6,144 nt of DNA from Micrococcales bacterium UBA3913 (GCA_002391425.1 DGEZ01000136.1:1-6144), one strand, 5' to 3'; shown: positions 1-5,954, counted from the stretch's first letter. The notes: generated by a model from the sequence alone, not told the origin. Numbers and translations: made by a program.

Positions 1-2
1 TG

Positions 3-176
3 CGGGTCGCCCCCGCTATGGGGTTGACGGTGCACCACACCAGCGACGACGCCCTGGCCGTGGCCGGTATGCCGCCCATGCGCGGCGGCCACGCGGCCAC
101 CCCCGCCTCCCCATCCGGTACCCACCCGGCACCCCAAGCACACCCGGCACCCCAAGCAGTACACCCCCACGCCTGA
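3..176 (+). CDS. C-terminal end of an unrecognised protein with a His/Pro-rich tail (partial)
   Basis: The frame is open from the left edge and ends at TGA 174-176, giving about 57 visible residues. Most codons end in G or C in the first two thirds, as in the genes downstream, which supports real coding. The visible part starts RVAPAMGLTVHHTSDDALA and ends in a Pro/Ala/His-rich tail with two exact copies of HPAPQA followed by AVHPHA. The tail looks disordered and might bind metal through its histidines (inference). I do not recognise the family. The stop lies 32 bp before prdA with no evident terminator between them, so the gene may be the upstream member of the same operon. An electron-transfer partner or a transporter would make sense there, but nothing visible shows either. 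The start lies outside the window. Confidence 0.6.
   Translation, partial: RVAPAMGLTVHHTSDDALAVAGMPPMRGGHAATPASPSGTHPAPQAHPAPQAVHPHA
123..158 (+). repeat. Perfect 18-bp tandem repeat, two copies
   Basis: Bases 123-140 and 141-158 are identical 18-mers (CACCCGGCACCCCAAGCA). The unit length is a multiple of three and in frame with the upstream partial gene, encoding HPAPQA twice. This looks like a recent in-frame duplication within a low-complexity C-terminal tail. Copy number may vary between strains. Confidence 0.85.
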
Positions 177-179
177 CCA

Positions 180-197
180 GATCAGAATGATCAGAAA
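180..197 (+). repeat. 9-bp direct repeat in the leader just before prdA
   Basis: GATCAGAAT (180-188) is followed directly by GATCAGAAA (189-197), a near-perfect 9-bp tandem repeat lying immediately before the prdA ribosome binding site. Each copy contains GATCA, and TGATCA at 188-193 is a 6-bp palindrome. It is A-rich compared with its surroundings. It could be a regulator half-site pair or a translation-enhancing leader; neither is shown. Confidence 0.6.
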
Positions 198-204
198 GAG
201 AGGA
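197..204 (+). promoter_or_regulatory. Ribosome binding site of prdA
   Basis: AGAGAGGA lies 4 bases before ATG 209, a purine-rich Shine-Dalgarno sequence. An in-frame TGA at 188-190 rules out any start further upstream, so ATG 209 is well fixed. Confidence 0.7.
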
Positions 205-208
205 CCCC

Positions 209-1879
209 ATGTCGCTCAGTGAGCACACCCTCGCCCAGCACCTCGACGACCCGGCCGTGCTGTGCTGCCGCCGGCCCGCCGGCACCGTGATCTCGGCGGA
301 GGATGTCGAAGACCCGAGTATCTTCGCCGATCTGGAAGAGGCAGAGCTGCTCAGCCTGAGCAGCTCCGGCCTGAGCATCCGCGAAGCACTCGGCAGGTCC
401 CTGCTCGCCGAAACCGATGCCCTCGTTCCGCTCACCCCAGAACTGCTCGGCCCCGCCCCGTCAGGTGTCGGCGCACCCTCCGCCCAGGCATCGGCCGGGG
501 TGGGTGCAGACCAGGAACATCCCGACAATGGGGAGATCACCGTGTCCCGGCGGCGCCGGCGGATCACCCACACCCTGGTGCGGCGCGAATACCCCGTCAC
601 TCAGGTGCAAATTGGACAGGACACGAGCTACCGTGACGGAACCCTCACCATCGACGTCGCCAGTATTGAGGAGGCGGCGCAGAGCCAGGACCTCGTGCAC
701 TCGGTCACCCTCGACGTCATCGAGGCCTCAAACCGGCACGTGTACACGAACACGATCATGGATGTCATGCCCATCGCGGCCAAGGCGGAGGGCATCGTCG
801 GCACCGGGGTCACGAACGCCCTGACCGGGGTGGTGGTCATCCTCACCGGGGTGGACGAGAACGGCGTGCAGATCCACGAGTTTGGATCCTGCGAGGGGTA
901 CCTCGACGAGAAGGTCGCCTTCGGCAGGCCCGGTGCCCCCGACGCGGACGAGCTGATCATCCGGGTCAACGTCGTGCTCGCTGCAGGAGTCGGCATGGAA
1001 CGGCGCGGGCCGCTGGCCGCGCACGAGGCGTGCGACGTGATCCTGGCGGGCATCCGGGAGGAGCTCGCCACAGTGGATGCGCAGCCCGAGCGCGAACTCG
1101 TGTTCACCGACAGCCACGACCCGGAAGCCCCGCGCGTCGTCCTCGTCAAAGAGATCATGGGCCAGGGGGCGATGCACGACAACGTGATCATGCCGACCGA
1201 GCCAGCCGGCGTGCACGGGGGTCGCAAGAACGTGGACCTGGGCAATGTGCCGATCGTGCTCAGTGCCAACGAGGTGCGCGACGGGGGCATCCACGCCCTC
1301 ACCTGCATCGGCCCGGCCACGAAGGAGACCACACGGCACTATTGGCGTGAACCGCTCGTAGCCGCTCTCGCCGACGACCCGGAGCTTAACCTCGTCGGGG
1401 TGGTGTTCATCGGCAGCCCCCAGGTCAACGACGAGAAACAGTACGTGTCGGAACGCCTCGGCGCCCTCGTCGAGACGATGGACCTGGACGGGGCGATTGT
1501 CACCACGGAGGGGTTCGGGAACAACCACATCGACTTCGCCGGCAATATCGCAGCCCTGGGCAGCCGCGACATCCCGGTGGTGGGCGTCACCTTCGCCGCC
1601 TACCAGGGAGCCCTCGTGGTCGGCAACGAGTACATGGACGCCATGGTCGAACTGAACAAGGACCCGGACGGGTTCGAGAACGAGCAGCTGTCCTGCTCGT
1701 CGATCTGCCCCGAGGATGCGCGTCGCGCCCTCGCCCTGCTCAAGGCGAAGATGGCGGGCGTGCCGATCGCTTCCGCACCCCGGCGGTGGAGCCCGGACGT
1801 GGTGGCGGCCAATCAGGAGCGTGTGGATGCGCTCGCCGGTGCCGCGAGCATCCCGGCCACCGAGGGGGTGCGCGCATGA
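209..1879 (+). CDS. prdA: D-proline reductase proprotein PrdA (pyruvoyl-forming)
   Basis: 556 aa. In the known enzyme, PrdA is a proprotein that cleaves itself into two subunits; the new N-terminal Cys of the C-terminal piece becomes a pyruvoyl group that holds D-proline during reductive ring opening to 5-aminovalerate. The N-terminal part (1-80) has DPAVLCCRR, EDVEDPSIFADLEEAELL and PLTPELL, typical of PrdA. A low-complexity Ala/Gly/Pro linker (about 82-108) follows. The central domain (about 110-290) contains TIMDVMPIA, GTGVTNAL, DENGVQIHEFGS and GMERRGPLAAHEA, then VLVKEIMGQGAMHDN (311-325). The cleavage region is NVDLGNVPIVLS (341-352) and DGGIHALTCIGPATKET, with expected scission between T365 and C366. 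The C-terminal subunit (366-556) keeps GSPQVN, YVSERLG, VTTEGFGNNHIDFA and GALVVGNEYMDAMV. It is somewhat shorter than clostridial PrdA, mainly at the linker and C-terminus. Its stop overlaps the next gene (ATGA). The assignment rests on remembered family motifs; no search was run. Confidence 0.93.
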   Translation: MSLSEHTLAQHLDDPAVLCCRRPAGTVISAEDVEDPSIFADLEEAELLSLSSSGLSIREALGRSLLAETDALVPLTPELLGPAPSGVGAPSAQASAGVGADQEHPDNGEITVSRRRRRITHTLVRREYPVTQVQIGQDTSYRDGTLTIDVASIEEAAQSQDLVHSVTLDVIEASNRHVYTNTIMDVMPIAAKAEGIVGTGVTNALTGVVVILTGVDENGVQIHEFGSCEGYLDEKVAFGRPGAPDADELIIRVNVVLAAGVGMERRGPLAAHEACDVILAGIREELATVDAQPERELVFTDSHDPEAPRVVLVKEIMGQGAMHDNVIMPTEPAGVHGGRKNVDLGNVPIVLSANEVRDGGIHALTCIGPATKETTRHYWREPLVAALADDPELNLVGVVFIGSPQVNDEKQYVSERLGALVETMDLDGAIVTTEGFGNNHIDFAGNIAALGSRDIPVVGVTFAAYQGALVVGNEYMDAMVELNKDPDGFENEQLSCSSICPEDARRALALLKAKMAGVPIASAPRRWSPDVVAANQERVDALAGAASIPATEGVRA

Positions 1880-2145
1880 GCGTGAGCACAGCCGCCGCCC
1901 CGGTCGCACTGGAGCCGAGACTGACCCGGGCAACAATCACCGGGGTCAATGACACCGCGATCACCGTGAGCATCCGCGGCCGCCTGGGGGTCATCACGGT
2001 GCCAAGGCGCTGGGTGTTCACTGACCGACCCCTGAGCCCCGGTGTAGAGGTCGAGTTCTATTTCAGTTACATGGTCACCGCCGCCAGCGCATCCGACACG
2101 GAGTCCGGTGCACGGCGCGAACTCGTCGAAGGAGGACAGCAATGA
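1876..2145 (+). CDS. Small conserved companion protein of the proline reductase operon (CBO2463/CBO2479-like)
   Basis: 89 aa. ATG 1876 overlaps the prdA stop (ATGA) and follows GAGGGGG at 1862-1868 with a 7-base gap; its own stop overlaps the prdB start. The core, residues 19-66, reads ATITGVNDTAITVSIRGRLG, then VPRRWV, TDRPLSPGVEVEF and SY. This resembles the small proteins coded beside prd genes in Clostridia that carry the so-called CBO2463/CBO2479 domain (GRLG-x-VP-R-V-D-PL-G-EV-F-SYPE), as I remember it. The alternation of short hydrophobic strands and turns suggests a small beta-barrel (inference). There is no signal peptide, no membrane segment and no Cys, so a direct redox role is unlikely; assembly, maturation or binding to PrdA/PrdB is more plausible. 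The first 15 and last 20 residues are low-complexity. The function is unknown. Confidence 0.8.
   Translation: MSVSTAAAPVALEPRLTRATITGVNDTAITVSIRGRLGVITVPRRWVFTDRPLSPGVEVEFYFSYMVTAASASDTESGARRELVEGGQQ
2129..2136 (+). promoter_or_regulatory. Strong ribosome binding site of prdB
   Basis: AAGGAGGA sits 5 bases before ATG 2142, the best Shine-Dalgarno match in the operon. It lies inside the end of the small companion gene. It suggests that PrdB, the catalytic subunit, is translated strongly and independently as well as by coupling. Confidence 0.75.
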
Positions 2146-2867
2146 GTCTCACCGTCATCGAAGGACTGCAGTCTGAGGTGTACGTCCCGGTCACCCCACC
2201 ACCGGTGTGGACACCGCTGCGTAAACCCCTGTCCCAGTGCCGGGTCGCGTTCATCACGGCTGGCGGGATCCATCAGAAGAGCCAGACCCCGTTCAACACG
2301 GCCGGGGACTGGTCGTACCGGGAGATCCCCTCCGGAATCCCCACCAGCGAACTCATGGTCACGCACGGCGGGTTCGACAACTCAGACATCAACAAGGACG
2401 TCAACGCGATGTTCCCGCTGGACAGGCTGCGTGAACTGGTCGACCGCGGCGTGATCGGGTCCCTGGCGCCGACCATGTTCGGTTTCATGGGCGGCGGCGG
2501 CAACGTGGACAAGTTTCGGGAGACCACGGGCCCGGAGATCGCGCGACGCCTGAAGGAGCAGGACGTAGACGTGGTGGTGTGCACGGGGGGATGTGGCACC
2601 TGCCACCGCTCGGCGGTGATCGTCGAACGCGCCTGCGAGGCGGCGGGGATGTCCACGATCATCATCGCCGCGCTGCCGCCGATCGCCCGCCAGCAGGGGG
2701 CGCCGCGGATCACCGCACCACGGGTGCCGATCGGGTCGAACGCGGGGGAGCCGAACAATGTGGCCATGCAGACCGCGATCCTCACGGATACGCTGAACGC
2801 GGTCACCGAGATGACACACTTCGGCCAGTTGCTGCCGCTGCCCTACGAGTACAGGCATAACGTATGA
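2142..2867 (+). CDS. prdB: D-proline reductase subunit PrdB, cysteine variant (no selenocysteine)
   Basis: 241 aa, a full-length PrdB. In the known enzyme this subunit carries the redox centre whose selenolate attacks the carbon-nitrogen bond of D-proline bound to the PrdA pyruvoyl group. Family landmarks: GLQSEVYVPVTPPPVWTPL at the N-terminus; ITAGGIHQKSQTPFNTAGDWSYREIP; SELMVTHGGFDN and NKDVNAMFPLDRLREL; GFMGGGGNVDKFRETTGPEIARRLKE; the active-site segment VVVCTGGCGTCHRSAVIVERA; and AALPPIARQQGAPR with GSNAGEPNNVAMQTAIL and a LPLPYEY end. Clostridial PrdB has U-G-T-C-H-R-S at the active site; here the U position is Cys151, coded TGT at 2592-2594, with Cys154 (TGC) kept and an extra Cys147. 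There is no in-frame TGA, so no selenocysteine is inserted. The stop overlaps the TetR gene (ATGA). A lower rate than the Sec enzyme would be expected, but activity is not excluded. Confidence 0.92.
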   Translation: MSLTVIEGLQSEVYVPVTPPPVWTPLRKPLSQCRVAFITAGGIHQKSQTPFNTAGDWSYREIPSGIPTSELMVTHGGFDNSDINKDVNAMFPLDRLRELVDRGVIGSLAPTMFGFMGGGGNVDKFRETTGPEIARRLKEQDVDVVVCTGGCGTCHRSAVIVERACEAAGMSTIIIAALPPIARQQGAPRITAPRVPIGSNAGEPNNVAMQTAILTDTLNAVTEMTHFGQLLPLPYEYRHNV

Positions 2868-3457
2868 GTATGGCGACAGCGGTTCGGCGCTCCACGCGCA
2901 CGGCGATCGTGCAGGCGGCGTGGCAGCTGTTCCGGGCCCGAGGCTACCAGGACACCACGATGGAGGAGATCATCGAGGCTGCCGGGGTGTCCCGGGGCAC
3001 CTTCTACCATCACTTCCACGGCAAGGATGCGCTGCTCAGCTCGCTCTCGGAGCTGTTCGACGAGGAGTACCGCACCCTTGAGCCGCAGCTCGACGACCTG
3101 CCCACGGCGGGGGAGCGGCTGCTGTTCCTGAACCGTGAACTGTTCGCCATGATCGACGAAGACGTCCCGGTGGAGCTGCTCGCCTCGCTGTACTCCTCCC
3201 AGTTGGAGACCAAGGGCGACCGTCACCTGTTGGACCGCAACCGGCTGTACTATCGTCTGCTCGACCGGATCGTCTCCGAGGGGCAACTGGCTGGCGAGAT
3301 CGTGTCGCCGCCGTCCTCGCAGGAGATCGTGCGCGTCTACGCGCTGTGCGAGCGCGCCCTGCTCTACGAGTGGTGCATCACCCAGGGCGAACCGCGGCTC
3401 AGTGATGGAGCCACAGATCTCATGGCCCAGTTCATGGCCCCCTACATCGTGGGGTGA
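2864..3457 (+). CDS. TetR/AcrR-family transcriptional regulator, probable regulator of the operon
   Basis: 197 aa, the usual TetR length. The N-terminal DNA-binding domain (about 10-56) is clear: RTAIVQAAWQLFRARGYQDT, then TMEEIIEAAGVSRGTFYHHF (helix-turn-helix) and HGKDALL. The C-terminal ligand/dimer domain (about 60-197) is helical and not family-specific to my eye. Its start overlaps the prdB stop (ATGA) and its stop overlaps the racemase start (GTGA), so it is made with the enzymes and probably autoregulates the operon in response to proline or a product (inference). No strong ribosome binding site precedes ATG 2864 (only ACAGG), which fits coupling and a low level; ATG 2870 in the same frame is an alternative. 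Clostridial prd clusters use a sigma-54 activator, PrdR, so this would be a different control circuit. No operator is proven. Confidence 0.9.
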   Translation: MSMATAVRRSTRTAIVQAAWQLFRARGYQDTTMEEIIEAAGVSRGTFYHHFHGKDALLSSLSELFDEEYRTLEPQLDDLPTAGERLLFLNRELFAMIDEDVPVELLASLYSSQLETKGDRHLLDRNRLYYRLLDRIVSEGQLAGEIVSPPSSQEIVRVYALCERALLYEWCITQGEPRLSDGATDLMAQFMAPYIVG

Positions 3458-4575
3458 GCAGGATGGGACTCTCCTTTGACGAGCTGAGCGCGCGCATCCG
3501 CAACTGGCCGAGCACACCCGCAGCCCGGCACGCCACCCGGATCACCGCCGTGGACACCCACACCGCCGGCGAACCCACGCGCATCGTCGTGTCGGGTTAC
3601 CCCGAGCCGCGCGGGGACACCATGCTCGAACGCAAGCGGTACTACGCCACCGAGCACGACGATCTGAGGCGTGCGCTCATGTTCGAGCCCCGCGGCCACC
3701 GGGACATGTTCGGCGCGGTCCTCATGCCCCCGACCGATGACCGGGCGGATGTGGGCGTGGTGTACATGGACACGGGCGGGTACCTGAATATGTGCGGGCA
3801 CGGAACTATCGGAGTGTCGGCCATGCTGGCGGCCACCGGAGCGGTGCAGCCGTCCCAGGACTCCCAGGTCCGGGTGCGACTAGACACCCCGGCAGGCTTA
3901 GTCCGTGCTGAGGTCGAGGTTGACCGTGAGGACGGCAGCGTCCAGCAGGTGACCGTGGAGAACGTTCCTGCATATGTGGACCGCTGGCAGCGCATCGTGC
4001 ACACCCGCCGCGGCGACATCCCGGTGACGATCGCGTTCGGAGGCAGCTTCTTCGCGCTCGTCGACCCGCGGACGCTGGGGCTTCCCCTGGAGGCGGGCCA
4101 CATCCCCGAGCTCATCGATGCGGGCATGGACCTGCTCGCCCAGCTGCGCAGGATGCCCGACCAGCCGGTGCACCCGGTGCTGGACATCCGCGGCGTGGAT
4201 CTTGTCGAGTTCTCGGCACCCTCGGCCACACCCGGGGTGGATGTGCGCAATGTTGTCGTATTCGGGGATGGCCAGGTGGACCGCTCCCCGTGCGGAACAG
4301 GCTCGAGCGCCCGGGTGGCTGAACTGTGCGCTGCCGGTCGCCTGCGGGTGGGGGAGCAGATCGTGGTGGAGTCCCTCACCGGGTCGCAGTTCCGTGTCGC
4401 GGGCCTGCGCAAGGTGCGGGTGGGCCACAAGGAGGCGATCGTTCCCCAGATCAGCGGGAACGCGTACATCACCGGAGTCGGCGACTACATCCTGGACACT
4501 GCGGACCCGAATTGTTTCGGCTTCCAGCTGGGGGCGCGCACTTTCGACCGCGGCTCGCAGACCGCTGCCGCGTGA
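3454..4575 (+). CDS. prdF: Proline racemase, PrdF-type
   Basis: 373 aa from GTG 3454, which overlaps the TetR stop; ATG 3463 (residue 4) is an equally good start. Proline racemases interconvert L- and D-proline without cofactor, using two Cys as acid/base pair. Both are present: C114 in LNMCGHGTIG and C280 in DRSPCGTGSSARVAEL (D276 precedes). The Cys at the second site excludes the Thr-containing trans-3-hydroxyproline dehydratases. Other landmarks: RITAVDTHTAGEPTRIVVSG (29-48), RRALMFEPRGHRDMFGAVL, YMDTGGY, IAFGGSFFALVD and ISGNAYITGVGDYILD. It matches clostridial PrdF better than 4-hydroxyproline epimerases by memory, but hydroxyproline epimerase activity cannot be excluded from sequence. 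About 27 residues precede the conserved start of the fold (SFDELSARIRNWPSTPAARH), an extension clostridial PrdF lacks. In context it supplies D-proline to PrdA/PrdB. Cytoplasmic, with no signal peptide. Confidence 0.92.
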   Translation: MSRMGLSFDELSARIRNWPSTPAARHATRITAVDTHTAGEPTRIVVSGYPEPRGDTMLERKRYYATEHDDLRRALMFEPRGHRDMFGAVLMPPTDDRADVGVVYMDTGGYLNMCGHGTIGVSAMLAATGAVQPSQDSQVRVRLDTPAGLVRAEVEVDREDGSVQQVTVENVPAYVDRWQRIVHTRRGDIPVTIAFGGSFFALVDPRTLGLPLEAGHIPELIDAGMDLLAQLRRMPDQPVHPVLDIRGVDLVEFSAPSATPGVDVRNVVVFGDGQVDRSPCGTGSSARVAELCAAGRLRVGEQIVVESLTGSQFRVAGLRKVRVGHKEAIVPQISGNAYITGVGDYILDTADPNCFGFQLGARTFDRGSQTAAA

Positions 4576-4636
4576 GGGAGTGGATCGCTGCCTCGGCGGC
4601 ACGCTTCCCGGGCGGATCTCTGCGCGGGGCCCCTGT

Positions 4637-4670
4637 CAGCGTGGCCCGTGTTAGCGCGGGCTGACCGCTG
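4637..4670. terminator. Possible bidirectional hairpin between racemase and MFS genes
   Basis: CAGCG (4637-4641) and GCCCG (4644-4648) can pair with CGGGC (4657-4661) and CGCTG (4666-4670), leaving an 8-base loop and a small internal bulge. It lies about 60 bp after the racemase stop and covers the last codons of the convergent MFS gene. No T-run follows on either strand, so it is a weak candidate of the kind seen in high-GC genomes. The rest of 4576-4650 shows no gene. Confidence 0.35.
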
Positions 4671-5883
4671 CACCTGGGCGCCGAGGCTCGCGGGCGGCGG
4701 GCACGGCGAACATGGCCAGGGCGGAGACCGCCCCCACCAACAGCAGCGCGCGGAGCACCCCGACGTGGTCGCCCAGGTACCCCAGGAGCACCGGTCCGCC
4801 GAGGAACGCCAGGTAGCCGATGGTGGAGACCACGCTGATCCGGGCGGCGGCGCGGCTCGGATCGTCAGCAGCCGCAGACATTCCGACCGGAAAACCGAGA
4901 CTGGCGCCGAGCCCCCAGATCGCCGCCCCCAGGAACGCCACGGGCGCGGTGCCGAACACGACCATGACGCAGCCGAGAATCGTGCTCGCAAACAGGCAGC
5001 GCAAGACGAGCACGCGCCCGTACCGATCAAGCAGGCTCGTGCCGAGCATCCGGCCTGCGGTCATGAAAGTCAGGAACACAGCGGTTGCGATCACCCCGAC
5101 GGCGTTCGGCAGCCCGAACCCATCGACGAAGGCGACCGCGATCCAGTCGTTCGCGGTTCCCTCCGTGAAGGAGGCGGCCAGTGCCATCACCCCGATCAGC
5201 AGGGTGCGCGGTTCCGTCCAGGCAGACCGGCTCCGGGCCGGTCCCGGCTCGCGCGTGCCGTCGGAATCTGGGGCAGCAGGGGGTGTGCGTTCGGTAGGTT
5301 CCGCCACGAAAGCGGGTAAGCAGAGCAGCAGGAGCACCGCGGCGAGCACGCACGTGGCCACAATGTGCACGGCCACGGATACCCCGAGCCACACCAGGCC
5401 CGCTCCCACGAGAGCGCCGAGTACCGTGCCGCCGCTGAACGCGGCGTGAAACCACGGCATGATGGAACGCCCGAGCTGACGCTCGACAAGGGACCCCTCG
5501 ATGTTCTGCGCCACATCCCAGATCCCGAACCCGATGCCGTAGCACAGCAGGAATGGCAGCAACCAAACCCGGTCGAGGCGGGCGGTGATGAGCACCGCGC
5601 ACACGCACAGCGCGGGCAGGCATAATGCTCCGGCCAGCACCACCGCTAGGGACAAGCCGATGCGCTGCACGATCCGGCCCGCAGTGGGAAGGCCGAGCAC
5701 AGATCCGAGGGAAATCGCCAGGATCAGGTGGCTCAATTCGCTGGGAGAGAGGCTCAACGCTTCCCGGATGTCCGGGATGCGCGACACCCAGGAGGCGGTG
5801 ACGAGACCGCACAGGCCGAACACGGCGAGGGTCGCATTCCGGGCTGCAGTGACGGCACGGTCGGGGGTGGTCGACGGGGGCAT
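4651..5883 (-). CDS. Major facilitator superfamily transporter, YbjJ-like
   Basis: 410 aa from ATG at 5883 (minus strand), stop TAA at 4653-4651. I chose this start because a weak purine-rich site (GAAAG) lies 5 bases upstream and the protein then begins PPSTTPDRAVTAARN just before the first membrane helix. GTG at 5898 would add 5 residues, and an open extension to 6045 reads through the promoter region. About 12 hydrophobic segments are visible in two halves, split by a charged Pro/Ser-rich loop (about 193-225). Family-type motifs: TASWVSRIPDIREALSLS (29-46), GRIVQRIG, GIGFGIWDVAQNIEGSLVE (116-134), MPWFHAAFSGGTVLGALVGA, FTEGTANDWIAVAF (239-252), GRMLGTSLLDRYGR and STIGYLAFLGGPVLLGYLGD. These resemble E. 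coli YbjJ, a transporter whose substrate I do not know. It is convergent to the racemase, so it has its own promoter; a link to proline metabolism is only positional. Confidence 0.85.
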   Translation of the reverse strand: MPPSTTPDRAVTAARNATLAVFGLCGLVTASWVSRIPDIREALSLSPSELSHLILAISLGSVLGLPTAGRIVQRIGLSLAVVLAGALCLPALCVCAVLITARLDRVWLLPFLLCYGIGFGIWDVAQNIEGSLVERQLGRSIMPWFHAAFSGGTVLGALVGAGLVWLGVSVAVHIVATCVLAAVLLLLCLPAFVAEPTERTPPAAPDSDGTREPGPARSRSAWTEPRTLLIGVMALAASFTEGTANDWIAVAFVDGFGLPNAVGVIATAVFLTFMTAGRMLGTSLLDRYGRVLVLRCLFASTILGCVMVVFGTAPVAFLGAAIWGLGASLGFPVGMSAAADDPSRAAARISVVSTIGYLAFLGGPVLLGYLGDHVGVLRALLLVGAVSALAMFAVPAAREPRRPGAAVSPR

Positions 5884-5904
5884 GGCGTCTTTCTTCACGA
5901 GGGG

Positions 5905-5921
5905 CGCGCGCGACGCGCGCG
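5905..5921. promoter_or_regulatory. 17-bp GC palindrome just upstream of the MFS start
   Basis: CGCGCGCG (5905-5912) and CGCGCGCG (5914-5921) flank a single A, an inverted repeat with 8-bp arms. It sits 22-38 bp before the MFS ATG and directly downstream of a possible -10 (5932-5927), where a repressor site would be. Alternating CG could also be simple low-complexity sequence or a 5'-UTR hairpin. Confidence 0.45.
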
Positions 5922-5926
5922 TATCG

Positions 5927-5954
5927 AGAGTACCAGTAGCATGGTGTCGTCGAA
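5927..5954 (-). promoter_or_regulatory. Possible promoter of the MFS gene
   Basis: On the minus strand, TTCGAC (5954-5949) and TACTCT (5932-5927) are separated by 16 bases and resemble -35 and -10 boxes (TTGAC-, TAnnnT). Transcription would start near 5920, inside the CG palindrome. Adjacent to the -35 box is the 8-bp palindrome CGTGCACG (5955-5962). Matching by eye only. The spacer 5884-6020 between the divergent genes (137 bp) holds no other gene that I can support. Confidence 0.3.

Noticed and set aside
16..600. Minus-strand frame of 194 codons at the left edge
   Set aside because: Ser/Arg/Gly-rich shadow of prdA and of the partial upstream gene; no motif and no coding-like codon use.
728..1936. 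Long open frame of 402 codons on the minus strand opposite prdA
   Set aside because: It mirrors the prdA reading frame in GC-rich DNA; its product is rich in His, Gly, Asp and Arg with no recognisable motif, while the plus strand carries clear PrdA motifs throughout.
2592..2594. Possible in-frame UGA selenocysteine codon in prdB
   Set aside because: The codon at the expected position is TGT, and the reading frame has no internal TGA, so no recoding is needed.
3642..4602. Two long minus-strand frames opposite the racemase gene
   Set aside because: Their compositions (Ser/Thr/Arg-rich or Arg/His-rich) are typical of shadow frames and they lie wholly over well-supported racemase coding sequence.
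4626..4633. GGGGCCCC palindrome after the racemase as a terminator
   Set aside because: It has no loop and no T-run, so it cannot form a proper hairpin alone; the 4637-4670 stem is a better candidate.
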